Positions 24,984 through 27,660 of a stretch of DNA of 27,660 nucleotides are shown one piece after another. How positions within the stretch are numbered: the first letter of the stretch is position 1; each line of letters opens with the position of its first letter. Origin of the DNA: Flavobacteriales bacterium (GTDB lineage: Bacteria; Bacteroidota; Bacteroidia; Flavobacteriales_D; Sanyastnellaceae); assembly GCA_015663855.1 (NCBI GenBank), contig DQRJ01000031.1:1-27660 (forward strand), written 5' to 3'. The position numbers and the translations under genes are program-made. The notes below the pieces were generated by a model. That model made no database searches and was not told the DNA's origin. It saw only the letters and a list, made by a program, of their open reading frames with translations.

Positions 24984-26255
24984 ATGGATTTGATAGAAGA
25001 ATTAAAATGGAGGGGGATGTTACACGACATCATGCCAGGAATGGAGGACCAGCTGAATAAGGAGTGCACTACTGGATATGTAGGCTTCGACCCGACAGCT
25101 GACTCTCTTCACATAGGTAATTTGGTGCCGGTAATGCTTCTTGTTCACTGGCAAAGAGCTGGACATAGGCCCATGGTGCTTGTGGGAGGCGCTACGGGCA
25201 TGGTGGGAGATCCTAGCGGGAAATCTAAGGAAAGGCAACTTTTGGACTTAGATGTTATGCATCATAATCTTGAATGCCAAAAAACTCAACTTGAGAAATT
25301 TCTCAATTTCGATGGAAAAAATGCCGCCGTGGTTGTAAATAATTACGATTGGTTTAAGAATATTAATTTTCTTGAATTTATCAGGGATGTGGGGAAGCAT
25401 ATCACTGTGAACTACATGATGTCTAAGGATAGCGTGAAAAACCGGCTTGAGCAGGGTATGAGTTTTACTGAATTCTCATATCAGCTTGTGCAGGGTTATG
25501 ATTTTTATCACCTTTGGAAGAATGAGAATTGTATGGTCCAAATGGGAGGAAGTGACCAGTGGGGCAACATTGTTACAGGAACTGAACTAATACGTAAAAA
25601 AGGTGGTGGACAGGCGTTTGCGATGACTGCACCGCTTATTACGAAGGCGGATGGGAGTAAATTTGGTAAGAGTGAAGGAGGGAATATTTGGATTGATAAG
25701 AGTAAAACTTCAGCTTATAAATTTTACCAATATTGGATTAATGCGGCTGATGAGGATGCTGGGAAATACATACGAATTTTCACGCTTAAGGATAAGACGG
25801 AGATTGAAGCACTTGAGGCTGAGCATGCTGAAAATCCAAGATCTAGAGTTCTTCAGAAAGCACTTGCAGAAGACATTACGAAGCGAGTTCATGGAGAAGA
25901 TGATTTAAAGACTGCTATTGCTGCTTCGGGTATTTTATTCGGTAAAAGTGCGAAATCTGATCTTGAATCACTCCCTGAGTCAGAATTTCTATCTGTATTT
26001 GAAGGCGTCGACAAAGCTGAAATAGACTCGACCTTATTAGATGGAGGAGTCAGCGTCATCGAACTACTAAGTGAGCACACTGGCTTTCTTTCTTCAAAGG
26101 GAGAAGCGAGAAGAGCTCTTAAAGAGAATAGTATTCGTGTGAATAAGGACTTAGTTGATGATAGTAAGATTGTTTCTAAGGACGACCTAATTAATGGGCG
26201 ACAACTGTTACTTCAAAAAGGGAAAAAGAATTACTTCCTAGTAATTGTAAAATAG
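24984..26255 (+). CDS. tyrS: Tyrosine--tRNA ligase
   Basis: 423-residue class I aminoacyl-tRNA synthetase; normal length. Seen: GFDPTADSLHIGNLVP with the HIGH-like HIGN (43-46), the tyrosine-pocket stretch SYQLVQGYDF and QMGGSDQWGNI, the KMSKS-like loop KFGKS (226-230), and a C-terminal S4-type RNA-binding domain (about 355-420) with GEARRALKENSIRVN. It starts 16 bases after murF. It ends 11 bases from the convergent LuxE-type gene, with no terminator seen. Confidence 0.97.
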   Translation: MDLIEELKWRGMLHDIMPGMEDQLNKECTTGYVGFDPTADSLHIGNLVPVMLLVHWQRAGHRPMVLVGGATGMVGDPSGKSKERQLLDLDVMHHNLECQKTQLEKFLNFDGKNAAVVVNNYDWFKNINFLEFIRDVGKHITVNYMMSKDSVKNRLEQGMSFTEFSYQLVQGYDFYHLWKNENCMVQMGGSDQWGNIVTGTELIRKKGGGQAFAMTAPLITKADGSKFGKSEGGNIWIDKSKTSAYKFYQYWINAADEDAGKYIRIFTLKDKTEIEALEAEHAENPRSRVLQKALAEDITKRVHGEDDLKTAIAASGILFGKSAKSDLESLPESEFLSVFEGVDKAEIDSTLLDGGVSVIELLSEHTGFLSSKGEARRALKENSIRVNKDLVDDSKIVSKDDLINGRQLLLQKGKKNYFLVIVK

Positions 26256-26266
26256 CGGACTCGTAC

Positions 26267-27349
26267 TTAAACCGTTAGAAGATTACATCCCCGAACCTCT
26301 GCGTGATCGAATCTTCCTAAAACTTCGAAGTCACAAGAATCTGGCTCGTCCCTCAAGCTACCGAGATCGGACGTAGATAAAAACGAACAGCTATCTATAT
26401 TAGCTAAGTCTATAATTTGCAACCTACCTGTCCTACCTCGCTTCACTTCCGTTCCGGGATCTGAAACATCGCTAACTATCACTCGCATAATAGAGGGGGG
26501 CGTGAAATATCTACCGTCGGTACAATATGCTTGAGATAAAAGTTCAGTCATTCCGTACTCGCTGATAATATTAACGTTAGGAAGAACACTTTTAATCCTT
26601 GAATGAACTTCGTCCCTAATAGGCTCGTGTCCGTGGCCTTTCATTCCGCCTGTTTCAATAATAGTCAAAGAAGATACAGCAATTTCATCCTTCAGACTTT
26701 CCGAAACTCCCCCACCCTCTAACCAATTTAACAGTGCGTGGGTTACTCCTATTACAACTGCAGGCTTATCGCCTGACAATGTTTTAATCAAGTCCTCAGA
26801 AAGAGCATCGTAATTATCTAAGTAGAACTTATCTCCATGACCTGATGTGTGCATAAATGATTTAGCCATAGCTACGAGTGAAGCATCTCCCCTTTCTAAA
26901 TATCCTGGCAATAGTGCATACCAAACACTTTCTTCAACAGGCCGAACTAACTCACTATAGATCTCGTGAGAAACCTCATTATACCAATCCACTGATCTAA
27001 TTATATGCTCTGACCTTGCGCCCGAATTCGAAGTGCCAGAGCTACGGTAGATTGTTTGCGGAGTGAATTCTCCCGTTACAATTTTATGCGAACGAAAAAA
27101 CTCAACCGGCATAAATGGAATATTTCGGTAACTACTTACCGCATCCACTTTAACCCCCATCAAGTTCACAAACTCTCGATAAACCTCATTGTAAGACACT
27201 TGAAACCTAAATACTGCTAAGGCTATCTCCTCAAAACTATCTGTCATTTCATTATTGAGCAAGCCTCTAACCCGAGAAATTAAACGGGTGCGTTCCGATT
27301 CAAACTTGTTTTCACAGTCTTTATTTGAGTTTTTTTTCGGAACGCTCAT
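26267..27349 (-). CDS. LuxE/PaaK-type acyltransferase (acyl-protein synthetase-like)
   Basis: 360-residue cytoplasmic protein of the ANL-related LuxE family, which activates fatty acids as acyl-AMP and transfers them to a protein or CoA-like acceptor. Seen: RSSGTSNSGARSEHI (102-116), a Ser/Gly-rich ATP-site segment of the ANL type, GVTHALLNWL (201-210), ETGGMKGHGHE (232-242) and EYGMTELLSQAY (264-275), which matches the ANL A5-type Y-G-x-T-E motif. The C-terminal domain is shorter than in acyl-CoA synthetases. No LuxC-type reductase or luciferase genes are in the window, so bioluminescence should not be inferred. The physiological substrate is unknown. It diverges from the right-edge lipoprotein, with start codons 33 bases apart. 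Confidence 0.85.
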   Translation of the reverse strand: MSVPKKNSNKDCENKFESERTRLISRVRGLLNNEMTDSFEEIALAVFRFQVSYNEVYREFVNLMGVKVDAVSSYRNIPFMPVEFFRSHKIVTGEFTPQTIYRSSGTSNSGARSEHIIRSVDWYNEVSHEIYSELVRPVEESVWYALLPGYLERGDASLVAMAKSFMHTSGHGDKFYLDNYDALSEDLIKTLSGDKPAVVIGVTHALLNWLEGGGVSESLKDEIAVSSLTIIETGGMKGHGHEPIRDEVHSRIKSVLPNVNIISEYGMTELLSQAYCTDGRYFTPPSIMRVIVSDVSDPGTEVKRGRTGRLQIIDLANIDSCSFLSTSDLGSLRDEPDSCDFEVLGRFDHAEVRGCNLLTV

Positions 27350-27369
27350 GGGCGTAAGTTCGGAAGTGG

Positions 27370-27377
27370 TAGCTTTG
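27370..27377 (+). promoter_or_regulatory. Putative -7 box for the right-edge lipoprotein gene
   Basis: TAGCTTTG matches TAnnTTTG exactly and is 5 bases before the ATG at 27383, the same spacing as at tyrS. No -33 TTTG is seen at the expected position. Confidence 0.45.
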
Positions 27378-27382
27378 GAATA

Positions 27383-27660
27383 ATGAAAAAATGGAATTTT
27401 AGTTCGAAATTAATGTTGATTAGTGCTACTTCTGCAGCTATACAGCTAACGAGTTGCCTCCCCGTGCCTAATTACCCTATCGAACCTACCATCGAGTTTT
27501 TGGCATTCGAGGTGGATGAGAGTAATCACGCCGTCCTCTCGTTTCAATTCACTGACGGAGATGGTAATTTAGGTTTAGACCAAACCGACACACTCCCCCC
27601 CTTCTGCACTTCATGCGAAAACCATTTCAATCTAAAATGTGAGTACGATGAACTTCGAGA
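27383..27660 (+). CDS. Putative lipoprotein, 3' end outside window
   Basis: 92 residues are visible and the frame is open to the right edge. Seen: a basic N-terminus (MKKWNFSSK), a hydrophobic stretch and a lipobox-like QLTSC (Cys at residue 25) followed by LPVPNYPIEP, then a beta-rich segment FQFTDGDGNLGLDQTD resembling the start of an Ig-like or FG-GAP-type fold in Bacteroidota surface lipoproteins. Export to the cell envelope as a lipoprotein is likely; function cannot be inferred from the visible part. Confidence 0.75.
   Translation, partial: MKKWNFSSKLMLISATSAAIQLTSCLPVPNYPIEPTIEFLAFEVDESNHAVLSFQFTDGDGNLGLDQTDTLPPFCTSCENHFNLKCEYDELR

Noticed and set aside
1..27660. CRISPR arrays, insertion sequences, phage genes, tRNA or rRNA
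   Set aside because: All gaps are below about 110 bases, there are no repeated spacers, transposase or integrase motifs, and gene content and strand layout look like core chromosome throughout.

Overview
The window is from a chromosome of the phylum Bacteroidota, most likely the order Flavobacteriales. The basis is lineage-specific content: type IX secretion (PorU, PorV, a PorP/SprF protein) and the gliding lipoprotein GldJ, promoter-like sites of the Bacteroidota form TAnnTTTG, and almost no Shine-Dalgarno sequences. I cannot name a genus. The window is gene-dense: 21 protein genes, two of them cut by the window edges, no gap above about 110 bases, and no sign of tRNA, rRNA, insertion sequences, phage or CRISPR.

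Layout. (1) 1-2738, minus strand: exbB-exbD-tonB-folC, a TonB energising complex followed directly by folylpolyglutamate synthase. (2) 2849-5459, minus: a Glu/Leu/Phe/Val dehydrogenase followed 4 bases later by a NhaD-type Na+/H+ antiporter. (3) 5498-7743: anmK (minus) and an acyl-CoA dehydrogenase (plus) diverge from start codons only 11 bases apart. (4) 7732-13518, minus: pdhA-pdhC-recG and an unassigned membrane-anchored beta-rich protein, apparently one transcription unit. (5) 13573-15032, plus: a two-gene unit made of a VTC-domain protein (polyphosphate-polymerase-like fold) and a DUF4956 membrane protein. (6) 15057-23606: the T9SS/gliding locus. porU-porV-ispF runs on the minus strand, and a PorP/SprF protein and gldJ run on the plus strand. 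(7) 23675-26255, plus: murF and tyrS. (8) A LuxE/PaaK-type acyltransferase (minus) diverges from a cut lipoprotein gene at the right edge.

How the genes work together. PorU is the surface protease that removes the sorting domain from T9SS cargo. PorV is the outer-membrane barrel that shuttles cargo to PorU. GldJ and the PorP/SprF protein belong to the same secretion/gliding apparatus. These genes are interleaved with housekeeping genes (ispF, murF, tyrS, pdhA/pdhC, recG). The remaining content is core metabolism: pyruvate oxidation, fatty or branched-chain acyl-CoA oxidation, amino-acid deamination, sodium export and cell-wall recycling.

Most of the window is ordinary core genome. The parts most worth a second look are the VTC/DUF4956 pair, the mirror-image promoter boxes between it and pdhA, the recurrent placement of TAnnTTTG boxes 4-5 bases before start codons (suggesting leaderless transcripts), the strong terminator 11 bases before murF, and the unassigned protein at 7732-9129.
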